Shown one piece after another: positions 18,342 to 27,532 of a stretch of 64,000 nt of DNA. Where the stretch lies: assembly GCA_000719025.1 (NCBI GenBank), contig JODP01000021.1, positions 62,001 to 126,000 of the forward strand, in the 5' to 3' direction. Position 1 is the first letter of the stretch; each line of letters opens with the position of its first letter. The DNA comes from Kineosporia aurantiaca JCM 3230. GTDB lineage: Bacteria > Actinomycetota > Actinomycetes > Actinomycetales > Kineosporiaceae. The notes below the pieces were generated by a model. The model did no database searches. It was not told the DNA's origin and saw nothing but the letters and a program-made list of their open reading frames with translations. The translations under genes were made by a program, and so were the position numbers.

Positions 18342-18352
18342 ACGCGAAAACC

Positions 18353-19438
18353 TTGACCAAGAAACGTAGTGCGCTGATCGCCGGAACCGTGGCCGTGATC
18401 CTCGCGGGCGGAGGTGTTGCCTATGCCCTGGGATCCAGCCGCTCGACCGACTCGGCCGACGCACCCAAGCCGGCCGCGGCGTCCATTGCTCCTGCTCCAA
18501 ATACAACGGAAACCGCTGCGCCGCAGGCAAAGAAGACCACCGCGCTCGGGGTGTTCCGCAGTACCTCGCCCACCGACGTCCAGAAGTTCGGCGACTGGCT
18601 CGGCCGCGACGTCGACTACGTGATCGACTTCTCCCGGCGCGGCACCTGGGACGAGATCGCCAACCCCTACGACCAGCTCAAGGCCTGGCAGGGCAGCGAC
18701 TACCGGATCGTCTACGGCCTGGCGATGCTGCCCGAAGGGGTGCCCGACGTGAGCCTCGCGGCCGGGGCGGACGGCGACTACGACCAGTACTACCAGATGC
18801 TCGCCGAGAACCTCGTCGAGTACGGCCAGGGGGACGCGATCCTGCGATTGGGCTGGGAATTCAACCTCGGTCAGTGGCGCTGGCACCCGACCGACAGGCA
18901 GGTGTTCATCACCTACTGGCGCAACATCGTCAAGACGATGCGCTCGGTGCCGGGGGCCGAAAATCTCCAGTTCGACTGGAACATCAACAACGGCGGGGAC
19001 AAGTACGACTCCACGGCCTACTACCCAGGGGATGAGTACGTCGATTACGTCGGGCTCGACGTCTACGACATCTCGTTCGTGAAGGGCATCTATCCCTACC
19101 CCGCCAAATGTGCTCAGGCCTGCCGGGTGAAACACCAGAAGGCAGCCTGGAACAACGCTTTGAACGCCAAGTACGGGCTGAAGTTCTGGTCCGGCTTCGC
19201 CGCCTCGCACGACAAGCCGATGTCGTTCCCGGAGTGGGGGCTGTGGAAGCGCCCGGACGGGCACGGCGGCGGGGACGACCCGTACTTCATCAAGCGGATG
19301 CACGATTTCATCGCCGATCCGGCGAACAACGTTGCCTACCAGGCCTATTTCGAGTTCGACGTGGGCTCGAAGGGGATCCACGAGCTGTCCGGGCTGAAGC
19401 AGTCGGGCCGGCGGTTCCAGAAGCTCTTCGGGAACTAG
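18353..19438 (+). CDS. Secreted GH26-like glycoside hydrolase (mannanase-type)
   Basis: A 361-residue exported enzyme. TKKRSALIAGTVAVILAGGG is a signal-peptide or anchor segment, followed by a 40-residue Ser/Ala/Pro linker. The catalytic (beta/alpha)8 domain begins at ALGVFRSTSP. Predicted acid/base Glu is in ILRLGWEFN and the nucleophile Glu in FPEWGLW, the arrangement of family GH26 (clan A). It probably cleaves a mannan or mixed beta-glucan outside the cell. TTG 18353 is the only start that keeps the signal peptide. The gene follows the pentapeptide gene by 11 nt. A clear paralogue lies at 30783-31889. CTCA-N17-GCTGAA, close to an actinobacterial FliA-type promoter, ends 10 nt ahead of the start. 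Confidence 0.82.
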   Translation: MTKKRSALIAGTVAVILAGGGVAYALGSSRSTDSADAPKPAAASIAPAPNTTETAAPQAKKTTALGVFRSTSPTDVQKFGDWLGRDVDYVIDFSRRGTWDEIANPYDQLKAWQGSDYRIVYGLAMLPEGVPDVSLAAGADGDYDQYYQMLAENLVEYGQGDAILRLGWEFNLGQWRWHPTDRQVFITYWRNIVKTMRSVPGAENLQFDWNINNGGDKYDSTAYYPGDEYVDYVGLDVYDISFVKGIYPYPAKCAQACRVKHQKAAWNNALNAKYGLKFWSGFAASHDKPMSFPEWGLWKRPDGHGGGDDPYFIKRMHDFIADPANNVAYQAYFEFDVGSKGIHELSGLKQSGRRFQKLFGN

Positions 19439-19592
19439 GGACGCCGGTGGCCGGCGCCGTCGGTAAACGGACAAATCCGGACGATTGCCGAAACCGGGCG
19501 ACCGGCCCGGGGTAACGGTCCCGGTCCGCGGCGGCAGCGCCTAAACTTGGGACTGCCGTACCCGCCACCCGAGCGCAGGAGAGCTACTCACC

Positions 19593-22500
19593 GTGAGCGA
19601 CTTCGTCCATCTGCATGTTCACACCGAGTACTCCATGCTGGACGGGGCCGCGAAGAACAAGAAACTGTTCGCGGAGGCCGAACGTCAGGGTTCACCCGCG
19701 ATCGCGATGAGTGACCACGGCAACATGTTCGGGGCCTACGAGTTCTACCAGATCGGCAAGAAGAGCTCGGTCAAGCCGATCATCGGGATCGAGGCGTACG
19801 TCGCCCCGGACTCCCGGCACGACCGCAAGGCGATCTTCTGGGGCAAGGCCGGGCGGGGTATCGCCGACGACGGCTCCGAGGGCGGCAAGGACGTCTCGGG
19901 CGCCGGCCGGTTCACCCACATGACGATGTGGGCCAAGAACGCGACCGGTCTGCGCAACCTCTTCCGGATGTCGTCGATCGCCAGCTACGAGGGCTTCTTC
20001 GGCAAGCCCCGGATGGACATGGAGCTGATCTCCCAGCACGCCGAGGGCATCATCGGCACCACCGGGTGCCCGTCCGGGGCGGTGCAGACCCGGCTGCGGC
20101 TGGGGCAGTGGGACGAGGCGGTCAAGGTCGCCGCCTTCTACCAGGACGTGCTCGGCAAGGAGAACTACTTCCTCGAGCTGATGGACCACGGCATCGACAT
20201 CGAGCACGAGGTCCGGGCCGACCTGCTCAAGCTGGCCAAGCACCTGAACATCCCGCTGCTGGCCACCAACGACTCGCACTACGTGCTGGAGTCCGAGGCG
20301 GACGCACACGACAGCCTGCTGTGCATCGGCGTGGGCAAGAACAAGGCCGACCCGAACCGGTTCAAGTTCAACGGGGCCGGGTACTACCTGAAGACGTCCG
20401 ACGAGATGCGCTCGCTGTTCCACGAGCTGCCCGCCGCCTGCGACAACACCCTGCTGGTCGCCGAGATGGTCGAGTCCTACGACGAGGTCTTCGACTACGT
20501 CGACCGGATGCCGCAGTTCGACGTGCCCGAGGGCGAGACCCAGGAGTCGTACCTGCGGCAGAAGGTTGAGATCGGCCTGAAGGCGCGCTACGGCGACCCG
20601 ATCCCGCCGCACGTGATCGACCGGTACGAGACCGAGATGAAGGTCATCGGGCCGATGGGGTTCAGCAGTTACTTCCTCATCGTCTCGGACATCTGCCGGC
20701 AGGCCCGCGACACCGGGGTCCCGGTCGGTCCCGGTCGTGGATCGGCCACCGGCTCGATCGTGGCCTACGCCACCCGGATCACCGAGCTGGACCCGCTGGA
20801 GCACGATCTGCTGTTCGAGCGGTTCCTCAACCCGGACCGGATCAGCCCGCCCGACGTCGACCTCGACTTCGACGACCGTCAGCGCGACAAGATGGTCAAG
20901 TACGTCACCGAGAAGTACGGCGCCGAATACACCTCCCAGGTCAACACGTTCGGCACGATCAAGGCCAAGGCCGCGGTGAAGGACGCGAGCCGGATCCTCG
21001 GCTACCCGTTCTCGATGGGCGACCGGATCACCAAGGCGATGCCGCCGGACGTGATGGGCAAGGGCGTGCCGCTGGCCAGCCTGTTCGACAAGAATCACGA
21101 CCGGTACGCCGAGGGTGGCGAGTTCCGGACCCTGGTGGAGACCGACCCGGAGGTCAAGCGGGTCTACAACACCGGGCTGGGGATCGAGGGCCTGATCCGG
21201 GGTACCGGCGTGCACGCCGCCGCGGTGATCCTCTCATCGGCGCCGCTGCTGGACCTGGTGCCGATGCACAAGCGCCAGGGCGACGGAACGCTCCTGACCG
21301 GGTTCGCCTATCCTCAGTGCGAGGAAATGGGCCTGATGAAGATGGACTTCCTCGGGCTGCGCAACCTCGGCATCATCGATCACGCGATCAAGATCATCGA
21401 GGCCAACCGGGGCGTCAAACTCGACACCCTGACCATCCCGCTGGACGACGAGAAGACCTACAAGCTGCTGGCCCGCGGCGAGACCCTGGGCGTGTTCCAG
21501 CTCGACGGTGGGCCGATGCGGGCCCTGCTCAAGCTGATGGAACCGACCCGGTTCGAGGACATCGCGGCCGTGCTCGCGCTGTACCGGCCCGGGCCGATGG
21601 CGGCCAACGCGCACATCAACTACGCCCTGCGGAAAAACGGCAAGCAGGAAGTCGTCCCGATCCACCCGGACCTCGAAGAGGTCCTCGAGCCGATCCTGGG
21701 TACCACCTTCCACCTGCTGGTCTACCAAGAGCAGATCATGGCGACCGCCCGCGCCGTGGCCGGCTACACGCTGGGCCAGGCCGACCTGCTGCGGCGGGCC
21801 ATGGGTAAGAAGAAGAAGGAGATCCTGGAGAAGGAGTTCGTCACCTTCGAGGCCGGGATGAAGGAGCGCGGCTACCGCGACGAGGCGATCAAGGCGCTGT
21901 GGGACGTCATGCTCCCGTTCGCCGGGTACGCCTTCAACAAGTCGCACACCGCCGGCTACGGGCTGGTCGCCTACTGGACCGCCTACCTCAAGGCCAACTA
22001 TCCGGCCGAGTACGCCGCCGCCCTGCTGACCTCGGTCGACGACAGCAAGGACAAGGCCGCGATCTACCTGGCCGACGCCCGGTCGATCGGGATCAAGGTG
22101 CTCCAGCCGGACATCAACGAGTCGGTGGCCGACTTCACCGCCGTCGGTGACAACGTCCGGTTCGGCCTGCGGGCCATCCGCAACGTCGGCGACAACGTCA
22201 TCGAGTCGATCGTCACGGCGCGCAAGGAGAAGGGCGCCTTCACCTCGTTCTCCGACTTCCTCGACAAGGTCGACATGGTCGCCTGCAACAAGCGCGCCAT
22301 CGACTCGCTGATCCGCGGCGGGGCGTTCGACTCCCTCGGCCACACCCGCAAGGGCCTGGTGAAGGTCGCCGAGGCGGCGGTGGACGCGGTGATGGGGGTC
22401 AAGCGCGCGGCCGGTATCGGCCAGGACGATCTGTTCGGGACGCTGGACACCGGCCCCGAGGAGACGTTCGGTCTGCAGCTGGACATCGACGAGACCGAGT

Positions 22501-23144
22501 GGGGGATGAAGGAGAAGCTCGCCTACGAGCGGGACATGCTCGGCCTGTACGTCTCCAGCCACCCGCTGGACGGCACCGAGCGGATCCTGGCCCGCGAGCG
22601 CGACCTCTCGATCGCCGAACTGCACTCGCACGACGGCGCCCCGCAGGGCAACGTCACCGTCTCCGGCCTGATCACCACCATCGAGCGCCGGGTCTCGGCG
22701 AAGAGCGGAAACCCCTGGGGCAAGCTGATGGTCGAGGACAAGGACGCCGCCCTGGAGGTGTCCTTCTTCGGTCAGTCCTGGATGGCGATCGCCCCCGAGG
22801 TCACCGAGGACCTGGTGGTCTCGGTCACCGGAATCATCCAGGACCGCGAGGGTGCCTTCTCGATGATGGGCCGGGAGCTGAAGATCCTCGACGTGTCGAC
22901 GATCTCCGGCGGCGGCGCCCCGGTCATCCTGTCCATCCCGACCCACCGGGTGGTTCCCGAGATGGCCGAGAAGATGCGCCAGATCCTCTCCGGGCACCCC
23001 GGCGACACCCCGGTCCACCTGCGCCTGAAGTCGCACAACCGGCGCGAGACGGTGATGGACCTGCCGGACTACCGGGTGACGATCAGCAGCGCGCTGATGG
23101 GTGAGCTGAAGGCCCTGCTCGGCTCGACGGCGGTCACCCTGTGA
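19593..23144 (+). CDS. dnaE: DNA polymerase III alpha subunit
   Basis: Replicative polymerase catalytic subunit, 1183 residues, the standard length for actinobacterial DnaE1. The N-terminal PHP domain starts at FVHLHVHTEYSMLDG. The palm carries GRGSATGSIVAYA and the catalytic aspartates in PPDVDLDFDD. The tau/clamp-binding and helix-hairpin-helix regions follow (KRAIDSLIRGGAFDSLG), with the OB fold near the end (VTVSGLITTIERR). GTG 19593 is preceded by GCAGGAGAG, a good ribosome-binding site. TAAACT at 19542-19547 may be the -10, giving a leader of about 40 nt. Bases 19439-19541 contain no gene. The stop overlaps the next gene. Confidence 0.97.
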   Translation: MSDFVHLHVHTEYSMLDGAAKNKKLFAEAERQGSPAIAMSDHGNMFGAYEFYQIGKKSSVKPIIGIEAYVAPDSRHDRKAIFWGKAGRGIADDGSEGGKDVSGAGRFTHMTMWAKNATGLRNLFRMSSIASYEGFFGKPRMDMELISQHAEGIIGTTGCPSGAVQTRLRLGQWDEAVKVAAFYQDVLGKENYFLELMDHGIDIEHEVRADLLKLAKHLNIPLLATNDSHYVLESEADAHDSLLCIGVGKNKADPNRFKFNGAGYYLKTSDEMRSLFHELPAACDNTLLVAEMVESYDEVFDYVDRMPQFDVPEGETQESYLRQKVEIGLKARYGDPIPPHVIDRYETEMKVIGPMGFSSYFLIVSDICRQARDTGVPVGPGRGSATGSIVAYATRITELDPLEHDLLFERFLNPDRISPPDVDLDFDDRQRDKMVKYVTEKYGAEYTSQVNTFGTIKAKAAVKDASRILGYPFSMGDRITKAMPPDVMGKGVPLASLFDKNHDRYAEGGEFRTLVETDPEVKRVYNTGLGIEGLIRGTGVHAAAVILSSAPLLDLVPMHKRQGDGTLLTGFAYPQCEEMGLMKMDFLGLRNLGIIDHAIKIIEANRGVKLDTLTIPLDDEKTYKLLARGETLGVFQLDGGPMRALLKLMEPTRFEDIAAVLALYRPGPMAANAHINYALRKNGKQEVVPIHPDLEEVLEPILGTTFHLLVYQEQIMATARAVAGYTLGQADLLRRAMGKKKKEILEKEFVTFEAGMKERGYRDEAIKALWDVMLPFAGYAFNKSHTAGYGLVAYWTAYLKANYPAEYAAALLTSVDDSKDKAAIYLADARSIGIKVLQPDINESVADFTAVGDNVRFGLRAIRNVGDNVIESIVTARKEKGAFTSFSDFLDKVDMVACNKRAIDSLIRGGAFDSLGHTRKGLVKVAEAAVDAVMGVKRAAGIGQDDLFGTLDTGPEETFGLQLDIDETEWGMKEKLAYERDMLGLYVSSHPLDGTERILARERDLSIAELHSHDGAPQGNVTVSGLITTIERRVSAKSGNPWGKLMVEDKDAALEVSFFGQSWMAIAPEVTEDLVVSVTGIIQDREGAFSMMGRELKILDVSTISGGGAPVILSIPTHRVVPEMAEKMRQILSGHPGDTPVHLRLKSHNRRETVMDLPDYRVTISSALMGELKALLGSTAVTL

Positions 23145-23419
23145 ACCTGCCCCCGATCACCGTCGAGTCCACCTCGGAGGCACCCGACTGCCCCGCCTGC
23201 GGCGGTCCCGGCATCCTCTCGGCGCAGGTCTCGCACCCCGTCACCCACCGCCGGGCGATGGCCGTGCTCTGCGAGACCTGCGACATCGACGACCCGGACG
23301 CCGGCCCGCTGATCGCCTACTTCGCGGTCAACGGGGCGATCGACTCCGAAACCCTCGATCAGGGGACGTCCCTGGTGGCCACCTGGCTGTCCACGGCCCG
23401 GGCGAAACCCGTCGGCTGA
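23141..23419 (+). CDS. Small zinc-ribbon protein (DUF6300-like)
   Basis: A 92-residue protein with two Cys pairs, CPACG near residue 17 and LCETCD near 44, able to bind one zinc. It resembles the actinobacterial DUF6300 group in the phrase CDxDDPDAGPLIAYFA, an assignment from memory. GTG 23141 overlaps the dnaE stop (GTGA), so it is translated with dnaE. No function is known. The pair ends at a strong terminator. Confidence 0.65.
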   Translation: MNLPPITVESTSEAPDCPACGGPGILSAQVSHPVTHRRAMAVLCETCDIDDPDAGPLIAYFAVNGAIDSETLDQGTSLVATWLSTARAKPVG

Positions 23420-23444
23420 GAAGTCGGCTGAGAACGTCCAGCAA

Positions 23445-23488
23445 CCCGAAGCCCCCGTAGCCGACGTTCCGGCTACGGGGGCTTCGGG
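23445..23488. terminator. Bidirectional intrinsic terminator after dnaE operon and pepN
   Basis: A perfect 18-bp inverted repeat, left arm CCCGAAGCCCCCGTAGCC, with loop GACGTTCC. It lies between the convergent dnaE operon and pepN. There is no T-tract, as is common for actinobacterial terminators. Confidence 0.85.
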
Positions 23489-23504
23489 CATCCTCACATC
23501 GAAC

Positions 23505-26069
23505 TCAGCCCTGCCGGTCGCGCTCCTGGGCCCGCCCGGCCCGCTCGACCGCGTCCCGGCCCTCGGCGACCAGACGGCGCAGCGCCGGCTCCGGGTCGGC
23601 CTCGTTCAGCCACTGGTTGGTCGCGGCCAGGACCTCGGCCACCGGCTGGGCCGACGGATAGAGGCCGGTGGCGATCTGCGCGGCCATCTCGCTGGTCCGC
23701 TCCGCGTAGACCCGGGTCAGCTCGGCGAAGTACGGAGCCACGTAGGGCGCCAGCAGCGAGCGGTCGTGCACCCGGTTGAAGCCGCCGATCACGGCCTGCT
23801 GCACGGTGTTCGGCAGGTCGCCGTCCTCCACCACGCTCTTGAACGCGGCCGCCTTGGCCTCGGCGGTCGGCACCGCGGCGCGGGCGGCCGCGGCGTGCAC
23901 CCGGCCGGTGGCTGTGTCGTCGCGCGCCAGTTCGGCGGCGATCTCGCTCTCCCCGACCGCCCCGCCGGCCACCAGCGCGGTGAGCAGGCCCCAGCGCATC
24001 TCGGTGTCGACGGCCAGGCCGTCGATCGTCAGCGTCCCGCCCAGCAGCGCCTTCAGCGTGTCCAGCTGGCCTTCGGTGCCGGCGTGGGCGGCGAACGAAC
24101 GGGCCAGCAGGAGCTGCATGTCGCTGCCCGGCTCGGCCGTCTCGAGCAGGCCGAGCAGCCGGTCGGCGGCCGTGGCCGAGGCCTCCTCGCGGAACTCCGG
24201 GGCCACGTAGGACTCCAGGGTGGCGGCCAGCTGGCGCAGCAGGGTCTGGGCCACGCTCGGGTCGTCCACCGAGGCGATGTTCGACAGCACCAGGTCGGCG
24301 AAGCTGCGCGCGGGCAGCTCGGCGTCGCGGGTCATGTCCCAGGCGGCGCCCCAGACCAGGGTGCGGGCCAGCGAGTCCTCGAAGTCGGACAGGTGCCCGA
24401 TCGCGGTGTCCAGCGACCCGGCGTCCAGGCGGATCTTGGTGTACGCCAGGTCCTCGTCGTTGATCAGGATCAGGTCCGGCCGGGCCCGGCCGCGCAGCTG
24501 CGGCACCTCGGTCAGCTCGCTGTCGACGTCCAGCTCGATCCGGGTGGTCCGCCGCAGCTTGCCCTCGACCAGGTCGTACCCGCCGACCACGAGCCGGTGC
24601 GGGCGCAGCTGCGGGTGGGTCGCGGTGGCCTCCTGGGCGATCGCGAACCGGGTGATCACCCGGTCCTCGCCGGTCTCGATCACCGGGCGCAGGGTGTTCA
24701 CCCCGGCCGTGCGCAGCCAGTCCGCCGACCAGGCGTCCAGGTCCCGGCCGCTGGTCTGCTCCAGGTGCCCGAGCAGGTCCTTCAGCGTGGTGTTCTTCCA
24801 GGCGTGGGTCCTGAAGTACTGCCGCAGCCCGGCGTCGAAGTCGTCCTGCCCGACCCAGTACACCAGCTGCTTGAGCACGGAAGCGCCCTTGGCGTAGGTG
24901 ATCCCGTCGAAGTTGACCTCCACGTCCTCCAGGTCGCGGATGTCGGCCACGATCGGGTGGGTGGAGACCAGCTGGTCCTGCCGGTACGCCCAGGACTTCT
25001 CGGCGCTGCTGAAAGTGGTCCAGGAGGTGGTCCACTCGGTGGCCTCGGCCTGGCAGCGGGTGCTCGCGTACTCGGCGAACGACTCGTTCAGCCACAGGTC
25101 GTCCCACCAGCGCATGGTGACCAGGTCGCCGAACCACATGTGGGCCAGCTCGTGCAGGATGGTCAGCGCGCGGCGCTCGATCAGGGCCTCGGGCACCCGC
25201 GAGCGGAACACGTAGATCTCGGTGATGGTGACCGTGCCGGCGTTCTCCATCGCCCCGGCGTTGAACTCGGGCACGAACAGCTGGTCGTACTTGGGGAACG
25301 GGTAGTCGCAGTCGAAGGTCTCCTCGAACCAGGTGAACCCGGCCTTGGTGATCGCGATGACGTTGTCCGCGTCCAGGTGCTCGGCCAGCGACCGGCGGCA
25401 GAAGACGCCGAGCGGGATGGTCCGGCCGTCGCGCACGGTCAGCTCGTCCGAGACCCGGTGGTACGGGCCGGCGACCAGCGCGGTGACGTACGGGCTCATG
25501 ATCTCGGTGGGCGCGAACCGCCAGACCGAGATGCCCTCGCGGGCCGGCTCGGGCTCGACGGCCGAGGCGACCGTCACCACCTGCCAGTGCGCCGGGGCGG
25601 TCACCGTCCAGGTGGAGACCGCCTTGAGGTCGGGCTGGTCGAAGCAGGCGAAAACCCGCCGCGCGTCGGCCACCTCGAACTGGGTGTAGAGGTAGGTCTC
25701 GCCGTCCACCGGGTCGACGAAACGGTGCAGACCCTCGCCGGTCTGCATGTACGCGGCGTCGGCGACCACCCGGAGCTCGTTCGGGCCGTCCACCACGCCC
25801 GGCAGGGCGATCCGGGCGGTGCTGACCACCTCGGCGACGTCCAGGGCGGTGCCGTTCAGCACGACCTCGTGCACGGTCGGCGCGATCAGGTCGATGAAGA
25901 GATCGGTCGGAGGCTCTGAGACGGCGGTGAACCACACCGTGGTGACGGACCGGAAGGTGTCCGATCCGGTCGTCGCGGTGGACAGGTCCAGGTCGATCTC
26001 GTACGACTGCACCGTGAGCGCGGCAGCGCGGGCGGCCGCCTCGTCACGGGTCAGGTTCGTGCCGGGCAC
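23505..26069 (-). CDS. pepN: Aminopeptidase N (M1 zinc metallopeptidase)
   Basis: An 854-residue cytosolic aminopeptidase that removes N-terminal residues from peptides. The exopeptidase motif GAMENAG is near residue 270. The zinc site HELAHMWFGD near 305 is followed 18 residues later by the third ligand Glu in LWLNESFAEY. The C-terminal ERAP1-like helical domain completes the standard length. GTG 26069 has GAGGAGGAACC directly upstream, which supports this start. The gene is divergent from the nitroreductase-like gene; the 220-base gap (26070-26289) must hold both promoters, but I see no clear operator. Confidence 0.95.
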   Translation of the reverse strand: MPGTNLTRDEAAARAAALTVQSYEIDLDLSTATTGSDTFRSVTTVWFTAVSEPPTDLFIDLIAPTVHEVVLNGTALDVAEVVSTARIALPGVVDGPNELRVVADAAYMQTGEGLHRFVDPVDGETYLYTQFEVADARRVFACFDQPDLKAVSTWTVTAPAHWQVVTVASAVEPEPAREGISVWRFAPTEIMSPYVTALVAGPYHRVSDELTVRDGRTIPLGVFCRRSLAEHLDADNVIAITKAGFTWFEETFDCDYPFPKYDQLFVPEFNAGAMENAGTVTITEIYVFRSRVPEALIERRALTILHELAHMWFGDLVTMRWWDDLWLNESFAEYASTRCQAEATEWTTSWTTFSSAEKSWAYRQDQLVSTHPIVADIRDLEDVEVNFDGITYAKGASVLKQLVYWVGQDDFDAGLRQYFRTHAWKNTTLKDLLGHLEQTSGRDLDAWSADWLRTAGVNTLRPVIETGEDRVITRFAIAQEATATHPQLRPHRLVVGGYDLVEGKLRRTTRIELDVDSELTEVPQLRGRARPDLILINDEDLAYTKIRLDAGSLDTAIGHLSDFEDSLARTLVWGAAWDMTRDAELPARSFADLVLSNIASVDDPSVAQTLLRQLAATLESYVAPEFREEASATAADRLLGLLETAEPGSDMQLLLARSFAAHAGTEGQLDTLKALLGGTLTIDGLAVDTEMRWGLLTALVAGGAVGESEIAAELARDDTATGRVHAAAARAAVPTAEAKAAAFKSVVEDGDLPNTVQQAVIGGFNRVHDRSLLAPYVAPYFAELTRVYAERTSEMAAQIATGLYPSAQPVAEVLAATNQWLNEADPEPALRRLVAEGRDAVERAGRAQERDRQG

Positions 26070-26289
26070 AGGTTCCTCCTCGGTGAAGCGCCGCGCAGGG
26101 GCCGGCCGGGCGCCGGGTCGCGGCGTCGCCCCGGCCCCGGCGAGGCGCTGGGGGCTGCGGTTTGCTCAAGCCGGATCCTCTCACCATGACCCGGCCAATG
26201 CCCTAAAGGTGTGCGGGGATGAACTGAGCGTGCGCCGAGCGTTGCTGTCTGCGGCAGCTCCGTCCCCACGAGTCCGAAGGACCATCACG

Positions 26290-26907
26290 ATGACCGATCG
26301 CGCCACCGCCGATTTCTGGTTCGACCCGATCTGCCCGTTCGCCTGGGCCACCTCCCGCTGGATGCTGGAGGTCGAGAAGGTCCGCGAGGTGGAGGTGAAG
26401 TGGCACGTGATGAGCCTCTCCGTCCTCAACGAGGGCCGGGACCTGTCCCCGCACTACCGCGAGTCGATGGACAACGGCTGGGGCCCGGTCCGGGTGATCA
26501 TCGCCGCCCGGGAACTGCACGGCGAGAAGTGGGTCAAGCCCCTGTACGACGCGATGGGCGCGCTGATCCACTACAAGAAGGAGCAGGACCGCTCCGTGGT
26601 GATCGAGAAGGCGCTGGCCGAGGTGGGCCTGCCGGCCGACCTGGCGAAGTACGCGACCACCGACGAGTACGACGAGCAGTTGCGGGCCAGCCACGCCGAG
26701 GGCATCGGCAAGGTCGGCGAGGACGTGGGGACGCCGGTGGTGGCCTTCAACGACGCCGCCTTCTTCGGCCCGGTGATCACCCGGGTGCCCACCGGTGAGG
26801 ACGCCGGGAAGCTCTGGGACGGCACCCTGCTGGTGGCCGGCAACCCGTACTTCTTCGAGCTCAAGCGCACCCGCACCGAGTCCCCGCAGTTCCCGGAAGC
26901 TGTCTGA
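26290..26907 (+). CDS. Mycothiol-dependent nitroreductase-like DsbA-family protein, monothiol variant
   Basis: A 205-residue thioredoxin-fold protein closely resembling mycobacterial Rv2466c: ADFWFDPICPFAW, VKWHVMSLSVLN, GPVRVIIAARELHGEKW, VGEDVGTPVVAFNDAAFFGPV and the terminal FFELKRTRTESPQFP align throughout. Rv2466c has a CPWC active site and, with mycothiol, reduces disulfides and activates nitro prodrugs. Here the second cysteine is alanine (CPFA), so only a monothiol mechanism is possible. ATG 26290 is the conserved N-terminus; a longer frame upstream overlaps the pepN promoter region and is not coding. A UUCG-looped hairpin separates it from rpiB. Confidence 0.88.
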   Translation: MTDRATADFWFDPICPFAWATSRWMLEVEKVREVEVKWHVMSLSVLNEGRDLSPHYRESMDNGWGPVRVIIAARELHGEKWVKPLYDAMGALIHYKKEQDRSVVIEKALAEVGLPADLAKYATTDEYDEQLRASHAEGIGKVGEDVGTPVVAFNDAAFFGPVITRVPTGEDAGKLWDGTLLVAGNPYFFELKRTRTESPQFPEAV

Positions 26908-26927
26908 TCCGCTCGCGGCATGGGGTG

Positions 26928-26947
26928 CTCCCGCCTTCGGGCGGGAG
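26928..26947 (+). terminator. Short hairpin with UUCG tetraloop
   Basis: CTCCCGCC-TTCG-GGCGGGAG is a perfect 8-bp stem with a very stable tetraloop, 20 nt after the nitroreductase-like stop and 16 nt before rpiB. There is no T-run. It may terminate or stabilise the upstream mRNA. Confidence 0.55.
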
Positions 26948-26963
26948 TGCCACACTGGGCGCC

Positions 26964-27434
26964 ATGCGCGTCCACCTGGGATCCGACCACGCGGGTCTGG
27001 AACTGAAGCAGCATCTGGCCAAGCACCTCGAGGCGACCGGGCACGAGATCATCGATCACGGCCCGCACCAGTACGACCCCGAGGACGACTACCCGCCGTA
27101 CTGCCTGCGGGCCGGTGAGGCCGTGGTGGCCGACCCGGACAGCCTCGGCGTCGTCATCGGCGGCTCCGGCAACGGCGAGCAGATCGCCGCGAACAAGGTC
27201 AAGGGGGTCCGGGCCGCCCTGGCCTGGAGCCTGGAGACCGCCCGGCTCGGCCGCCAGCACAACAACGCGAACGTCGTCGCGGTCGGGGCCCGGATGCACT
27301 CGGTCGACGAGGCGACCAGCTTTGTCGAGGCCTTCCTGGCCGAGCCGTTCAGCCAGAACCCCCGGCACATCCGGCGGATCGACCAGCTGTCCGGTTACGA
27401 GACCACCGGCGTCCTGCCGACCCTGCCCGAGTAG
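26964..27434 (+). CDS. rpiB: Ribose-5-phosphate isomerase B
   Basis: A 156-residue RpiB/LacAB-family isomerase interconverting ribulose 5-phosphate and ribose 5-phosphate in the pentose phosphate pathway. VHLGSDHAGLELKQHL is the N-terminal signature; GVVIGGSGNGEQIAANKVKG holds the phosphate loop, with Ser in place of the Cys seen in E. coli RpiB, as in mycobacteria. AWSLETARLGRQHNNANVVAVGARM completes the active site. ATG 26964 is preferred over the longer open frame because the conserved sequence starts there; CACACT lies 7 nt upstream as a weak -10. Confidence 0.94.
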   Translation: MRVHLGSDHAGLELKQHLAKHLEATGHEIIDHGPHQYDPEDDYPPYCLRAGEAVVADPDSLGVVIGGSGNGEQIAANKVKGVRAALAWSLETARLGRQHNNANVVAVGARMHSVDEATSFVEAFLAEPFSQNPRHIRRIDQLSGYETTGVLPTLPE

Positions 27435-27520
27435 GCGAACCACCAAAACCGAACACTCTTCGCTCACCCGCCCCGAGCGTCCCATGATTACTCATCGTGG
27501 TTATTTAGTTACGCTGTGGC

Positions 27521-27526
27521 TAGAAT
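27521..27526 (+). promoter_or_regulatory. -10 element of a probable leaderless promoter
   Basis: TAGAAT, one mismatch from TATAAT, lies 6 nt before ATG 27533 in a conspicuously AT-rich stretch (27483-27525) of an otherwise very GC-rich sequence. Transcription starting at or next to the ATG is expected. A -35 TTGACA is not evident. Confidence 0.55.
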
Positions 27527-27532
27527 CGGGGC

